In this document: piece by piece, positions 50,858 to 59,501 of the stretch | How positions within the stretch are numbered: position 1 is the stretch's first letter | Layout of the letters: each line of letters starts with the position of its first letter | Assembly: GCA_965277895.1 (NCBI GenBank) | Contig: CBDIDR010000001.1 | Coordinates: 682,001-746,000, forward strand | Direction: 5' to 3' | Length of the DNA: 64,000 nucleotides | Origin: GCA-2862585 sp965277895 | Lineage (GTDB): Bacteria; Bacteroidota; Bacteroidia; Flavobacteriales; UBA7312 | Position numbers and translations under genes: made by a program | Notes under the pieces: generated by a model | Databases searched by the model: none | Seen by the model: the letters and a program-made list of their open reading frames with translations, nothing else | Told to the model about the DNA's origin: nothing

Positions 50858-52763
50858 CTTCTTTTACTTTATCCCATGGTCGTGGACCAAACAAATCTAG
50901 TAAATCCTCTTTAAAGATGACCTCTTTTTCTAGTAAAAGTTCAGCCAACTTAGTCAGTTTAGTTTTATGTTTTTTGAGAAGAGTTAGTGTTTGCTTGTAG
51001 CAATCCTCAATTAATTTACTGACTTCGTCATCAATTAACTTGGCTGTAGCTTCACTGTAAGGCTTTGTGAATCCGTCTCTACCACTAGAATCGTAGTAGC
51101 TTAAGTTTCCTAGTTTGTCACTTAGCCCATAAATAGAGACCATTGAATAGGCTTGTTTAGTTACTTTTTCTAAATCACTTAGAGCTCCAGTGGAGATTTT
51201 ATTAAAGATGATTTTTTCAGCAGCTCGTCCACCCAGAGTAGCACACATTTCATGAATAAGTTGTTCAGTGGTAGTTAGCTGCCTTTCTTCAGGCAAGTAC
51301 CAGGCTGCACCCAAAGAACGTCCTCTAGGAACAATGGTCACTTTTACTAAAGGAGAAGCATATTGCATAAACCAACTTACTGTAGCATGTCCAGCTTCAT
51401 GGAAAGCAACAATTCTTTTCTCTTCTTCTGAGATGATTTTATTTTTCTTTTCCAGTCCACCAATAATTCTGTCTACAGCATCCAAAAAGTCTTGCTTTTC
51501 AACAATCTTTTTGTTTTTACGTGCTGCAATAAGAGCTGATTCATTACATACATTAGCAATGTCTGCACCCGAAAATCCAGGTGTTTGTTTTGATAAGAAG
51601 TCAATATCAACATCTTTACTCAATGTAAGTGGCTTTACATGAACTTGGAAGATTTCTTTTCGCTCTCTTAAGTCTGGTAGGTCAACGAAAATTTGTCTAT
51701 CGAATCGACCCGCTCTAAGAAGTGCTCTGTCCAATACATCAGCTCTATTTGTTGCGCCAATTACAATTACACCTGAGTTAGTACCAAAACCATCCATTTC
51801 GGTAAGTAGCTGGTTTAGTGTGTTTTCTCTTTCATCATTTCCGCCAGTAATGTTGTTTTTACCTCTAGCTCTGCCTATAGCATCAATTTCATCAATAAAA
51901 ATTATTGAAGGGGATTTTTCTTTGGCTTGCTTAAATAAATCTCTTACTCTTGAAGCACCTACACCTACAAACATTTCAACGAAATCAGAACCTGACAAAG
52001 AGAAAAAGGGTACTTGTGCTTCGCCAGCCACAGCTTTAGCTAACAAGGTTTTACCAGTTCCAGGAGGGCCTACAAGTAGTGCTCCTCTTGGTATTTTGCC
52101 ACCCAATGCGGTGTATTTTTTTGGATTTTTTAGGAAGTCAACAATTTCTTCTACCTCTTCTTTAGCTCCTTCCAAACCGGCAACATCCTTGAAGGAAACA
52201 TTTACCTTTGTTTTATCAAACAGAGTCGCTTTTGATTTTCCAATGTTGAAAATTTGACCAGTTGGTCCACCCCCACCTCCACTCATTCGTCTCATGAAGA
52301 AAATCCATATAGCAACCATAATTAGGATTGGAAATATCCAGCTAAATGCATCGCCAATGATATCTTTTTGAGTTGAATATTTTATTTCAATTCTGTCTTC
52401 TTCATTAAAATTGGCTTGAGCTTCTTTTAGTTTCTCTTCTAAGTTGTCAGGTGAAGAAATTTGAAAGTAATAGTGTGGGCCTTTATTAGTTGCATTGCCA
52501 AAAGATTTTTCACTTACTGACTTGTACTTTTCTTTTTTTAGGGCAGATTCCTTTATATAGATTTGAGCAATATCTCTATTTACCACAACCACTTTTTCCA
52601 CTTCTTCAGTTTGAAGCATGGTACGGTTAAATTCCTGCCAAGATGTTTCTTGTGTTGTATTAACATTGAAAATCTGGATGCCGAAAAATAAGACAGCAAT
52701 AATTGCATAAATCCAGTAAAAGTTGAACTTTACTCCTTTTGGTTCTTGTTTTTTATTCTTCAT
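50817..52763 (-). CDS. ftsH: ATP-dependent membrane zinc metalloprotease FtsH
   Basis: This 648-residue inner-membrane AAA+ protease degrades misassembled membrane proteins and short-lived regulators; in E. coli it also degrades LpxC, which is encoded elsewhere in this window. It has two membrane helices (about 13-30 and 130-150), Walker A GPPGTGKTLLAKAVAGEA (about 230), Walker B IIFIDEIDAIG, second region of homology RALLRAGRFDRQI, and zinc site AFHEAGHATVSW (about 455). The Gly-rich RRMSGGGGGP segment follows the second helix. Its last 41 nt overlap the DUF2007 gene. Confidence 0.97.
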   Translation of the reverse strand: MKNKKQEPKGVKFNFYWIYAIIAVLFFGIQIFNVNTTQETSWQEFNRTMLQTEEVEKVVVVNRDIAQIYIKESALKKEKYKSVSEKSFGNATNKGPHYYFQISSPDNLEEKLKEAQANFNEEDRIEIKYSTQKDIIGDAFSWIFPILIMVAIWIFFMRRMSGGGGGPTGQIFNIGKSKATLFDKTKVNVSFKDVAGLEGAKEEVEEIVDFLKNPKKYTALGGKIPRGALLVGPPGTGKTLLAKAVAGEAQVPFFSLSGSDFVEMFVGVGASRVRDLFKQAKEKSPSIIFIDEIDAIGRARGKNNITGGNDERENTLNQLLTEMDGFGTNSGVIVIGATNRADVLDRALLRAGRFDRQIFVDLPDLRERKEIFQVHVKPLTLSKDVDIDFLSKQTPGFSGADIANVCNESALIAARKNKKIVEKQDFLDAVDRIIGGLEKKNKIISEEEKRIVAFHEAGHATVSWFMQYASPLVKVTIVPRGRSLGAAWYLPEERQLTTTEQLIHEMCATLGGRAAEKIIFNKISTGALSDLEKVTKQAYSMVSIYGLSDKLGNLSYYDSSGRDGFTKPYSEATAKLIDDEVSKLIEDCYKQTLTLLKKHKTKLTKLAELLLEKEVIFKEDLLDLFGPRPWDKVKEDDSKQLDNSGDNK

Positions 52764-52765
52764 TC

Positions 52766-53143
52766 TTAAGCGGATTCTTTGAAGAGTTGGATTTTAGCAT
52801 CTCCCCATAATTTTTCAATATTATAGTACTCCCTTGTTTCTTTCTGGAAAATATGAACAACGACATTACTATAATCTAACAATACCCAGTCGCCATTTGT
52901 CAAACCTTCCTTTTGCCAAGGTTTTTCTTTTACTTCTTTTAGCGTTTCCTCAATAATTGAATCTGCAATAGCTGACGCATGGGTGTTTGACGTTCCATGA
53001 CAGATTACAAAAAAGTCGCAAACGGATGATTCAATTTCTCTTAAATCTAAACTTACAATATCTTTTGCTTTGAGGTTTTTCATTCCTTCAACTATTGCAT
53101 TTGCAAGAATATCAGAAGTATTTAATTTTTTGTTTTCAGCCAT
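52766..53143 (-). CDS. rsfS: Ribosome silencing factor RsfS
   Basis: This 125-residue factor binds ribosomal protein uL14 and keeps 30S and 50S subunits apart when nutrients are scarce. The family core is clear: VSLDLREIESSVCDFFVICH, the G-T-S-N-T-H-A-x-A-I-A helix, WVLLDYSNVVVHIF and REYYNIEKLWGDA near the end. It is the first gene of the operon, 2 nt before ftsH, and divergent from birA. Confidence 0.95.
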   Translation of the reverse strand: MAENKKLNTSDILANAIVEGMKNLKAKDIVSLDLREIESSVCDFFVICHGTSNTHASAIADSIIEETLKEVKEKPWQKEGLTNGDWVLLDYSNVVVHIFQKETREYYNIEKLWGDAKIQLFKESA

Positions 53144-53180
53144 TAAAAGCGATAAAAAATATAGTGTTTATTTTAAGGTA

Positions 53181-53188
53181 CAAAAATA
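53181..53188 (-). promoter_or_regulatory. -7 promoter element (TAnnTTTG) for rsfS-ftsH operon
   Basis: Minus-strand TATTTTTG fits the consensus exactly, 38 nt before the rsfS ATG, in the 72-nt gap shared with the divergent birA. Confidence 0.38.
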
Positions 53189-53215
53189 CAGAAATTTATC
53201 CGTTAATTTGCCTAA

Positions 53216-53953
53216 ATGAATACCTTGTTTATAGGACAAAATCTCATTAGCCTCAAGTCGGTTGATTCTACTAATACTTTCTTATTGAATTTGTCAAATA
53301 ATGAGAAATTAGTTGAAGGTACGGTGGTGCTTGCGGAAAACCAAATTAAGGGTAGGGGGCAAAGAAATAACTTATGGATATCCGAGAACGGTAAGTCCCT
53401 GTGTCTTAGTGTTTTATTTTATCCAAAAATTGATTTATTGCACCAATTTTCCTTTAATAAATGTATTGCCTTGGCTTTAGTGTCTTCACTAAATATTTTG
53501 GGAGTAAAGTCTTATATAAAGTGGCCTAATGATATTTTTGTAAATGATAAAAAGATAGCTGGTGTCCTCATTGAAAACTCAATTAGAGCAAAAAAACTGC
53601 AAAAAAGTATTGTTGGAATTGGTATTAATGTGAATAATAACTGTTTGGAGATAAAGTCTGCAATCTCTATTAAAGAGGTACTAAATACCGATACTAGCAT
53701 GAAAGAACTTTTATCGACCTTATGTCAAGAGCTTGAAAAATATTATTTATTATTCAGAAACGATAAAAAACAAATTCAAGATTTATATCATTCTTATTTA
53801 TACAAAAAAGACTGTCTAGTAAATTTCACTAAAGAAGGCAATAAATTTTCAGCAATCGTAAAAGAAGTAGATGATTTTGGGCGGTTAATAATTATCGAGA
53901 AAGGGGCAGAAAAGTCGTATTCTGTAGGAGATTTAAGCTTTAATCTCTTTTAA
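53216..53953 (+). CDS. birA: Biotin--[acetyl-CoA-carboxylase] ligase, without DNA-binding domain
   Basis: This 245-residue enzyme activates biotin as biotinyl-AMP and attaches it to the carboxyl carrier protein. The catalytic domain is complete: SVDSTNTFLLNL, the biotin/ATP loop GRGQRNNLWISENGKSLCLS (about 46), KWPNDIFVNDKKIAGVLIE (about 102) and the C-terminal SH3-like domain (about 200-245). The helix-turn-helix of E. coli BirA is absent, so it should not act as a repressor. It converges with the SRPBCC gene with a 21-nt overlap of coding ends. Confidence 0.94.
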   Translation: MNTLFIGQNLISLKSVDSTNTFLLNLSNNEKLVEGTVVLAENQIKGRGQRNNLWISENGKSLCLSVLFYPKIDLLHQFSFNKCIALALVSSLNILGVKSYIKWPNDIFVNDKKIAGVLIENSIRAKKLQKSIVGIGINVNNNCLEIKSAISIKEVLNTDTSMKELLSTLCQELEKYYLLFRNDKKQIQDLYHSYLYKKDCLVNFTKEGNKFSAIVKEVDDFGRLIIIEKGAEKSYSVGDLSFNLF

Positions 53954-54331
53954 TTTTTCAGCTAATAAATTCAGAAAATTAGTAAGAGGTTTTTCAACCA
54001 TCATTTTCATCATCATGTTCAGTTCGGCATTAAAATGGAATTGGGCTTGGCAATTGTCATTATCAACCTTTTCCAAACAACATTTTAGCTCGAATGGAAG
54101 TTTGCCATCTTCTGCAGTCATTATTACGCAGCTATATGGTGTGCGTTCAGTAATTCTTAGGCTAACGTTTGGCATGCCGTCAATTGAGAATGAACAGTTG
54201 TCTCTTGTAATTTTTAAGTCTTTTACTTGAGTAGGGAATAGAGTGCTGAAGTTTGTGAAATCACTTATGAAATTGAAGATTTCTTCTTCAGATTTATTTA
54301 TTTCGACGGTTTGACTTTTGATATCGCTCAT
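53933..54331 (-). CDS. SRPBCC/START-like ligand-binding protein
   Basis: This 132-residue protein has the helix-grip pattern of the SRPBCC (Bet v1-like) superfamily: VEINKSEEEIFNFISDFTNF at the start, a strand-rich centre, and a long C-terminal helix with Met-rich LNMMMKMMVEKPLTNFLNLL. It may bind a hydrophobic ligand. It follows pyrE with no gap on the same strand. No specific function known. Confidence 0.82.
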   Translation of the reverse strand: MSDIKSQTVEINKSEEEIFNFISDFTNFSTLFPTQVKDLKITRDNCSFSIDGMPNVSLRITERTPYSCVIMTAEDGKLPFELKCCLEKVDNDNCQAQFHFNAELNMMMKMMVEKPLTNFLNLLAEKLKEIKA

Positions 54332-54973
54332 CTATTTTTTCCAAGTTGAAGGGCTTTCTCTCCATTCTTTTAAGAGTTCAACCTCATCGTTAGAAATATA
54401 TTTAGTTTCTAATGCTTGACTGATGAGTGTTTCGTAATTCCCTAGTGTAAATAACTCACAATTGGCGTTTTTGAAGTTTTGCTCAGCTTCTTCGAATCCA
54501 TAACTAAAAATAGCACCCATACCATTTACCTTAAAGCCACCGTCCTCCAGAGCTTTGACAGCTGCAAGACTGCTTTTTCCACTGCTAATTAAATCTTCAA
54601 TTACAACGACAGATTGTCCGCTCTCAATTTTACCTTCGATAAGATTTTGTCTTCCGTGTTCTTTAGCAGATGCTCTTACATAAACAAATGGAAGGCCTAA
54701 TTCTTGAGCTACAAGAACGCCATGTGCAATAGCACCCGTAGCTACACCAGCTATAACATCTGGTTTACCATATTTTGAAAGTATTCCTTCCACTAAGTGT
54801 TGCCTAATAAAAGTTCTTACTTCCGTATGAGATAGTGTAATTCGGTTGTCACAATATATTGGTGATTTCCACCCAGAAGCCCAAACAAAAGGGTCACTTG
54901 GGTTTAAAATTATAGCTTTGATTTGCAATAAGGATTTTGCAACTTGCTTGGCGGTTTCTGTATCCAAAATCAT
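54332..54973 (-). CDS. pyrE: Orotate phosphoribosyltransferase
   Basis: This 213-residue enzyme joins orotate and PRPP to make OMP in pyrimidine synthesis. The PRPP-binding motif is VVVIEDLISSGKSSLAAV (about 122); the N-terminal FVWASGWKSPIYCDNRI and VIAGVATGAIAHG segments are typical. Its start lies 7 nt from the divergent NUDIX gene, so each promoter must lie within or beyond the other coding region. Confidence 0.96.
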   Translation of the reverse strand: MILDTETAKQVAKSLLQIKAIILNPSDPFVWASGWKSPIYCDNRITLSHTEVRTFIRQHLVEGILSKYGKPDVIAGVATGAIAHGVLVAQELGLPFVYVRASAKEHGRQNLIEGKIESGQSVVVIEDLISSGKSSLAAVKALEDGGFKVNGMGAIFSYGFEEAEQNFKNANCELFTLGNYETLISQALETKYISNDEVELLKEWRESPSTWKK

Positions 54974-54980
54974 GATGCTA

Positions 54981-55580
54981 ATGTATGAAGTTTTTATAAA
55001 TCATCACTCTTTAGTTATCTCTAATTATCAAGAAAAAGAGGTGGACTATTTATTTCATTTTGATGAGTCATTCTCTTGGTCTCAATTGTTTACTCACCTG
55101 AACGATAAAAATCCATTGAAATTTTGTGTTTATGCTGATAATTGTGATTTAATTTGGGCAAGTTTCAAGTCGAATTTCGAGCTTATCAAAGCAGGAGGAG
55201 GACTGGTTGTGAACAATCAGAGTGTACTTATGATTTTTAGATATGGAAAATGGGATTTGCCTAAAGGTAAATTAGAAATTGGTGAGAGTGTAGATGTCTG
55301 TGCTAAAAGAGAAGTTCAAGAAGAATGTGGTCTCAACGATTTGGAAATTGTAGATAAGTTAATGAACACATACCATACTTATGAGCACAAAGGTCAATCT
55401 ATTTTGAAAGAAACCCATTGGTATTTAATGACTTCTTCACAGAATGAGGACATATCGCCACAAATCGAAGAAGGAATTGAAAAAGTGATATGGGTAAGCA
55501 GAGAAGAGGCTAGCGACCTTCTAGAAAACACCTATGAAAACATTAAGCGAGTATTTGAGAAATATTACAGCTTAAAGTGA
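54981..55580 (+). CDS. NUDIX hydrolase
   Basis: This 199-residue protein has a complete Nudix box at about 102-124: G-K-L-E-I-G-E-S-V with REVQEECGL supplying the metal-binding glutamates. The N-terminal extension (MYEVFINHHSLVISN) is typical of a flavobacterial subgroup. It should hydrolyse a nucleoside diphosphate linked to another moiety; the substrate is unknown. I start at ATG 54981; ATGs at 54972 and 54975 are in frame too, and the frame is open back to 54846 only because it is antisense to pyrE. The end overlaps coaD by 9 nt, convergently. Confidence 0.9.
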   Translation: MYEVFINHHSLVISNYQEKEVDYLFHFDESFSWSQLFTHLNDKNPLKFCVYADNCDLIWASFKSNFELIKAGGGLVVNNQSVLMIFRYGKWDLPKGKLEIGESVDVCAKREVQEECGLNDLEIVDKLMNTYHTYEHKGQSILKETHWYLMTSSQNEDISPQIEEGIEKVIWVSREEASDLLENTYENIKRVFEKYYSLK

Positions 55581-56033
55581 TATGCCTTCAGGTAAAAATT
55601 GACTTACGTCCCCCCCATTTCTAATGACATCTCTCACAATTGTTGAACTTATATGTGAGTATTTAGGCTCTGTTATAATAAAGATGGTTTCTATGCCAGA
55701 GTCCATCGAATGATTCATTTGAGCAATTCCTTTTTCATATTTAAAGTCATGAGAATTTCGTAGCCCCCTAAGTATATATTTAGCTCCCATTTTCAAACAA
55801 TGATCAATCGTTAGACCTTCATAGCGTTCTACTTTAATATTGTCATAGTTTTTGAAAACATTTTCAGTCCATTGAACTCTTTCGTCAATTGAGAAATAGT
55901 CATTTTTAGCAGAGTTAATACCAATACTGATAATTATTTCATCGAATAAAGGTAGAGCCCTTAATACAATGGATTCGTGTCCTTTGGTGAAGGGAGAGAA
56001 AGAACCTGGAAAAACAGCAATTTTTTTACTCAT
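55572..56033 (-). CDS. coaD: Phosphopantetheine adenylyltransferase
   Basis: This 153-residue enzyme performs the penultimate step of coenzyme A synthesis. The nucleotidyltransferase motif is FPGSFSPFTKGHESIVLRAL with T-x-G-H, and the C-terminal ISSTIVRD motif gives the conserved Ser-Ser-Thr-x-x-Arg. LRGLRNSHDFKYE is also typical. Length normal. Overlaps rsmD by 4 nt upstream. Confidence 0.96.
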   Translation of the reverse strand: MSKKIAVFPGSFSPFTKGHESIVLRALPLFDEIIISIGINSAKNDYFSIDERVQWTENVFKNYDNIKVERYEGLTIDHCLKMGAKYILRGLRNSHDFKYEKGIAQMNHSMDSGIETIFIITEPKYSHISSTIVRDVIRNGGDVSQFLPEGISL

Positions 56034-56566
56034 GCGATAAAGTTAAAAAAACTAAACATTACTCGCCCATATTGTCTAACATTTTTAAAATGCGGTGATT
56101 CGCTAAAATCAGTGTTTTTATCATGTTCAATTACAAGGGTCCCGGTTTTTTCTAAAATGTTGTTGCTGAAAATATAGTTAGGAAGCTCACTGATGTTTTC
56201 TAGATTATAAGGTGGGTCGGCAAAAATAAAATTGTATTGGTTTTTGCACGATTTTATGTAGCGAAATGCATCGGAGCGAATTACTTTATTTTTTAAATCA
56301 AGCTCTCTGTTTATTTTTTTAATAAACCTTACGCAGTTAAAGTTTAAATCCACCGATGTTATGTTTTCACAACCTCTTGAAGCAAATTCGTAGCCAATAT
56401 TACCTGTTCCTGCAAAAAGTTCAAGTAGAACAGTAGAGTCGTAATCGATTTGATTTCTAAGAATATTGAACAAGCTTTCCTTAGCAAAATCTGTAGTAGG
56501 TCTTACAGGTAAATTTTTTGGAGCACTAATGGATTTGCCTTTATATTTTCCGCCAATTATTCGCAC
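56030..56566 (-). CDS. rsmD: 16S rRNA (guanine(966)-N(2))-methyltransferase RsmD
   Basis: This 178-residue methyltransferase modifies G966 of 16S rRNA. The opening IIGGKYKGKSISAP, the SAM motif LLELFAGTGNIGYEFASRG, and catalytic FADPPYN (D-P-P-Y) are present. It is paired with coaD, as in many bacteria, and overlaps the DUF3822 gene by 10 nt. Confidence 0.95.
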   Translation of the reverse strand: MRIIGGKYKGKSISAPKNLPVRPTTDFAKESLFNILRNQIDYDSTVLLELFAGTGNIGYEFASRGCENITSVDLNFNCVRFIKKINRELDLKNKVIRSDAFRYIKSCKNQYNFIFADPPYNLENISELPNYIFSNNILEKTGTLVIEHDKNTDFSESPHFKNVRQYGRVMFSFFNFIA

Positions 56567-57384
56567 AAGTGCTGATGTATTAAAGAATAAAAATTATGGG
56601 GATTTATTTTTTCGATATTTTGGCTAATACTTACCCTTCGTTGACTAAACTCAACATTTCTTACATAGGTGTATGCTAGAGTAAAAATTTCATCATCTTT
56701 TGAAATATCACCCATAAATTCAAGAGTTACATTCTCAGGATTTAATTCTATTTGTTCGCAGGCAAATAAAATAAAGTAAATGCAATCGTGTGCATTTTTA
56801 AAATTGAATACGTTGTAATAGATGAATCTTGAGTGGTCGAAAACGCTGATATTTATTTGATTGTAGCTAACGTTTACAACCATTTTTTGACCATCAAAAT
56901 TTTTGTTCTCAGATAGTAAATGGGGAATATATCTGCTAGAAAAGTGCTTAATAGTTGATTTTGGCAGATGGGTCGTGATAATATCTTGTTCAGCTTTGGA
57001 TACGCCGTAAATACATTGGCTATCAAGAATACTGATATCATCTGTAAGAATATCAAGCTCTTCGATTTTCCTATGATTTAGCCTCAATAGTTCTTTTTTA
57101 TTTTCGTTTGAGAAAACCGTAGAAGGAATTAATGTACTTTTCTTTGTTGTTATGCTAATATCTGAAGAAGCATAATTCTTGGATAGCCAGTCATTTTCTT
57201 TAATAACATTCTCGACTTGAGAGAGAGGCTGTTGGTAAGACTCAATACCTAAAATTTCCTTGTCATTTCTAACACAGTAGGATAGACCGTTGAGTCCAAT
57301 TTGAATCGATATGTGGCATTCTTGAGATGAAGAATATAATTCTAATGCTTTTAAGTCAAATGATGAAAAAGCTGGATTACTCAC
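56557..57384 (-). CDS. DUF3822-family protein, function unknown
   Basis: This protein of about 275 residues matches DUF3822, a Bacteroidota family encoded next to rsmD. Visible features are an early strand CHISIQIGLNGLSYCV, a mid-protein KMVVNVSYNQINISVFDHSRF, and a late segment NVTLEFMGDISKDDEIFTL. The repeated strand-loop pattern is reminiscent of the duplicated actin-like fold of PilM/GspL proteins, which is inference only. I start at the GTG at 57384, which overlaps the upstream gene by 8 nt; the frame stays open to an ATG at 57423, which would give a 47-nt overlap. Confidence 0.8.
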   Translation of the reverse strand: MSNPAFSSFDLKALELYSSSQECHISIQIGLNGLSYCVRNDKEILGIESYQQPLSQVENVIKENDWLSKNYASSDISITTKKSTLIPSTVFSNENKKELLRLNHRKIEELDILTDDISILDSQCIYGVSKAEQDIITTHLPKSTIKHFSSRYIPHLLSENKNFDGQKMVVNVSYNQINISVFDHSRFIYYNVFNFKNAHDCIYFILFACEQIELNPENVTLEFMGDISKDDEIFTLAYTYVRNVEFSQRRVSISQNIEKINPHNFYSLIHQHLCE

Positions 57385-57994
57385 CCCAATTTCCGTTGAT
57401 AGACGCATCTGACATTGAACCAACTCTTATGGTTTTTTCAAGATCAATACCCTTGTTGGTAGCGTCTAAGCCGTTCAGAAAGGTTGCGTAGTTAGTTGAA
57501 ACTTCAAATACTTGAACGACCACTTTACCTTTTTCAATATTTCCTGATTCGATAGAAAATGATTCTTCCGAAAAAGGGACTGATGAAAGTTCATCTAAAT
57601 CGAAACTGAAGCGGTCGTCTCGTGTTGATAAATAATCGTCGTTAAAAATGGATTCGTATGCAGGAATAAAAACAGTATCTCTACTAATTATACCAGCTTT
57701 TAGTGCTTGATTTTCTGTTAGTGAATCCGGAACTTCGCCAATTGCTTTAATTACAGCAAGAGAATCATTTTTCACAAAGTTTATGAGTGTATTAAAATCT
57801 CCAGCATAAACTCTGTATTTGTCTTTAAATGCAATTTGTGCTGTTCTAATATCCTTTAAATCTTGAATAACAGCAGATTTTCTAAAGTCGGCAACTTCTT
57901 GAAATTCTTTTAAACTAATTGGGCTTCTGTAAACTAACCAAGCTAAAATGATTATCACTGGCCATAATAAAAGTCGAATTGTTTTTGTATTCAT
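57377..57994 (-). CDS. Membrane-anchored protein with pilin-like N-terminal helix, function unknown
   Basis: This 205-residue protein has one N-terminal membrane helix (about 7-22) followed by a long amphipathic helix (SAVIQDLKDIRTAQIAFKDK, about 40-59) and a Tyr/Gly turn (YRVYAGDF). That arrangement looks like a type II secretion pseudopilin or type IV pilin, although no prepilin cleavage site (Gly-Phe-Thr-Leu-x-Glu) is present. The remaining part contains strands with two Ser/Glu-rich loops. I start at the ATG at 57994; an upstream in-frame start at 58024 adds ten residues. It precedes and overlaps the DUF3822 gene. Confidence 0.72.
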   Translation of the reverse strand: MNTKTIRLLLWPVIIILAWLVYRSPISLKEFQEVADFRKSAVIQDLKDIRTAQIAFKDKYRVYAGDFNTLINFVKNDSLAVIKAIGEVPDSLTENQALKAGIISRDTVFIPAYESIFNDDYLSTRDDRFSFDLDELSSVPFSEESFSIESGNIEKGKVVVQVFEVSTNYATFLNGLDATNKGIDLEKTIRVGSMSDASINGNWGE

Positions 57995-58021
57995 GATTTT
58001 TCGAATAAAAGTTAATACTGG

Positions 58022-58029
58022 CAAATCTA
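58022..58029 (-). promoter_or_regulatory. -7 promoter element (TAnnTTTG) for the DUF3822 operon
   Basis: Minus-strand TAGATTTG matches the consensus exactly, 28 nt before the ATG at 57994. It would be downstream of the alternative start at 58024, favouring the shorter protein. Confidence 0.42.
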
Positions 58030-58052
58030 CAATTTTTTTGAGTATATTTTGG

Positions 58053-58060
58053 TAAATTTG
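58053..58060 (+). promoter_or_regulatory. -7 promoter element (TAnnTTTG) for the helicase gene
   Basis: Plus-strand TAAATTTG matches exactly, 20 nt before the ATG at 58080 and back-to-back with the opposite element at 58022. Confidence 0.42.
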
Positions 58061-58079
58061 TATCTACTTCAATTCTGTA

Positions 58080-59492
58080 ATGAATACAAAAAAACTTCAG
58101 CAATTACTTATTAAAAATTTTAAGCACGAGCTCACTACCCAACAGTCTGAAGTAGTCGACCAATTATCTGAGTTTATTGAGGAATCTAACTCCAATAGTT
58201 TATTTCTTTTGAAGGGATATGCTGGTACAGGAAAAACGACTTTAATCAGTTCTCTAATTAATAGCTTATGGTCAGTAGGAAAGAAAGTAGTGCTTTTAGC
58301 ACCTACAGGTAGGGCTGCCAAAGTACTATCAGCTTATTCTAAAAAATCAGCATTTACAATACACAAAAAGATATATTGGATTCGAACTAATTCACAAGGA
58401 AATTCTTACGTTGCCTTGCAGGAGAATAAGCATTCAAATACGATTTTTATTGTGGATGAAGCTTCTATGATTCCTGATGTTAATGACAAAGGATTTAGTG
58501 GTAGAGTACTACTTGATGATTTGATAGATTATGTCTATTCTGGCTTGATGTGTAAGTTGATTTTTGTAGGGGATACAGCCCAACTACCACCAGTACATTT
58601 AGATATAAGTCCAGCGCTAGACAACAATCTACTTGGAGTGAAATACAGAAAGGATGTTTATAGTGCAGAGCTTACTCAGGTTGTCCGACAAGAGTCCTCT
58701 TCATTAGTTTTGAAAAATGCCACTGATTTAAGAGATACGATCAGCAAAGATGATACCTCCTATCCAAATATTAGTTGTGATCATGATGTGCAGAGGCTAG
58801 ATATTGGAATGGATATTCAGGATGCTCTAGAAGATGCGTACTCAAATTCTGGCGTTGAGGGGACTGTTGTAATATGTCGTTCGAATAAGCGTGCCAATCT
58901 TTATAACCAGCAAATTCGCCTGCGTATTAGAGGGCATGAAGAAGAAATATCCTCAGGTGACTTTTTAATGGTTGTTAGAAATAATTATTTCTGGTTGCCG
59001 GAAGGAAGTAAAGCGGGTTTTATTGCAAATGGCGATACTATTGAAGTAATGCGGATTTATGAAATTAATGAACTTTACAATTGCCGTTTTGCTCGTATTT
59101 CAGCTAGGCTTGTTGACTATCCTGACGAAGATTATTTAGAGTGTGTGGTAATGTTAAATACATTGACTTCTGAGAGTCCTGCGATGACTTATGAAGAATA
59201 TAAAGCATTGTACGATGAGGTAGCGAAAGATTACAGCGATATCCCTCAAAAAGCAAAACGTAACAAAGAAATTAAATTGAATCCTTTTTTTAATGCACTT
59301 CAGGTGAAATTCGCATATGCAATTACCTGTCATAAATCTCAAGGGGGACAATGGGAGAATGTTTTTGTTGAACAAGGCTATTTTATAGCTGAAATGCTAA
59401 ACAAAGAATACTTTAGATGGCTGTATACTGCCATGACAAGAACAACAAAAAGATTATTTTTGATAAACTTTAAGAAAGAATTTTTCAATTAG
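58080..59492 (+). CDS. Superfamily 1 DNA helicase, RecD2/Dda-like
   Basis: This 470-residue helicase-like ATPase carries Walker A GYAGTGKTTLISSLI (about 46), APTGRAAKVLS (motif Ia), FIVDEASMIPD (Walker B, about 124), LIFVGDTAQLPPV (motif III), VVICRSNKRANLYN, and the C-terminal UvrD-like motifs YAITCHKSQGGQWENVFVEQ and RWLYTAMTRTTKRLFLI. It lacks the N-terminal domain of full RecD2. Such proteins unwind DNA 5' to 3' in repair or replication. Adjacent to an acyltransferase gene 9 nt downstream with no obvious functional link. Confidence 0.93.
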   Translation: MNTKKLQQLLIKNFKHELTTQQSEVVDQLSEFIEESNSNSLFLLKGYAGTGKTTLISSLINSLWSVGKKVVLLAPTGRAAKVLSAYSKKSAFTIHKKIYWIRTNSQGNSYVALQENKHSNTIFIVDEASMIPDVNDKGFSGRVLLDDLIDYVYSGLMCKLIFVGDTAQLPPVHLDISPALDNNLLGVKYRKDVYSAELTQVVRQESSSLVLKNATDLRDTISKDDTSYPNISCDHDVQRLDIGMDIQDALEDAYSNSGVEGTVVICRSNKRANLYNQQIRLRIRGHEEEISSGDFLMVVRNNYFWLPEGSKAGFIANGDTIEVMRIYEINELYNCRFARISARLVDYPDEDYLECVVMLNTLTSESPAMTYEEYKALYDEVAKDYSDIPQKAKRNKEIKLNPFFNALQVKFAYAITCHKSQGGQWENVFVEQGYFIAEMLNKEYFRWLYTAMTRTTKRLFLINFKKEFFN

Positions 59493-59501
59493 ACAGCATT
59501 T

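Noticed and set aside
54846..54980. A longer NUDIX protein beginning at 54846.
   Set aside because: That extension is antisense to pyrE and has no Nudix-related features; MYEVFINHHSLVI at 54981 is the conserved-looking start.
57385..57423. ATG start at 57423 for DUF3822.
   Set aside because: It overlaps the upstream gene by 47 nt; the GTG at 57384 gives an 8-nt overlap and keeps the conserved region. Either remains possible.
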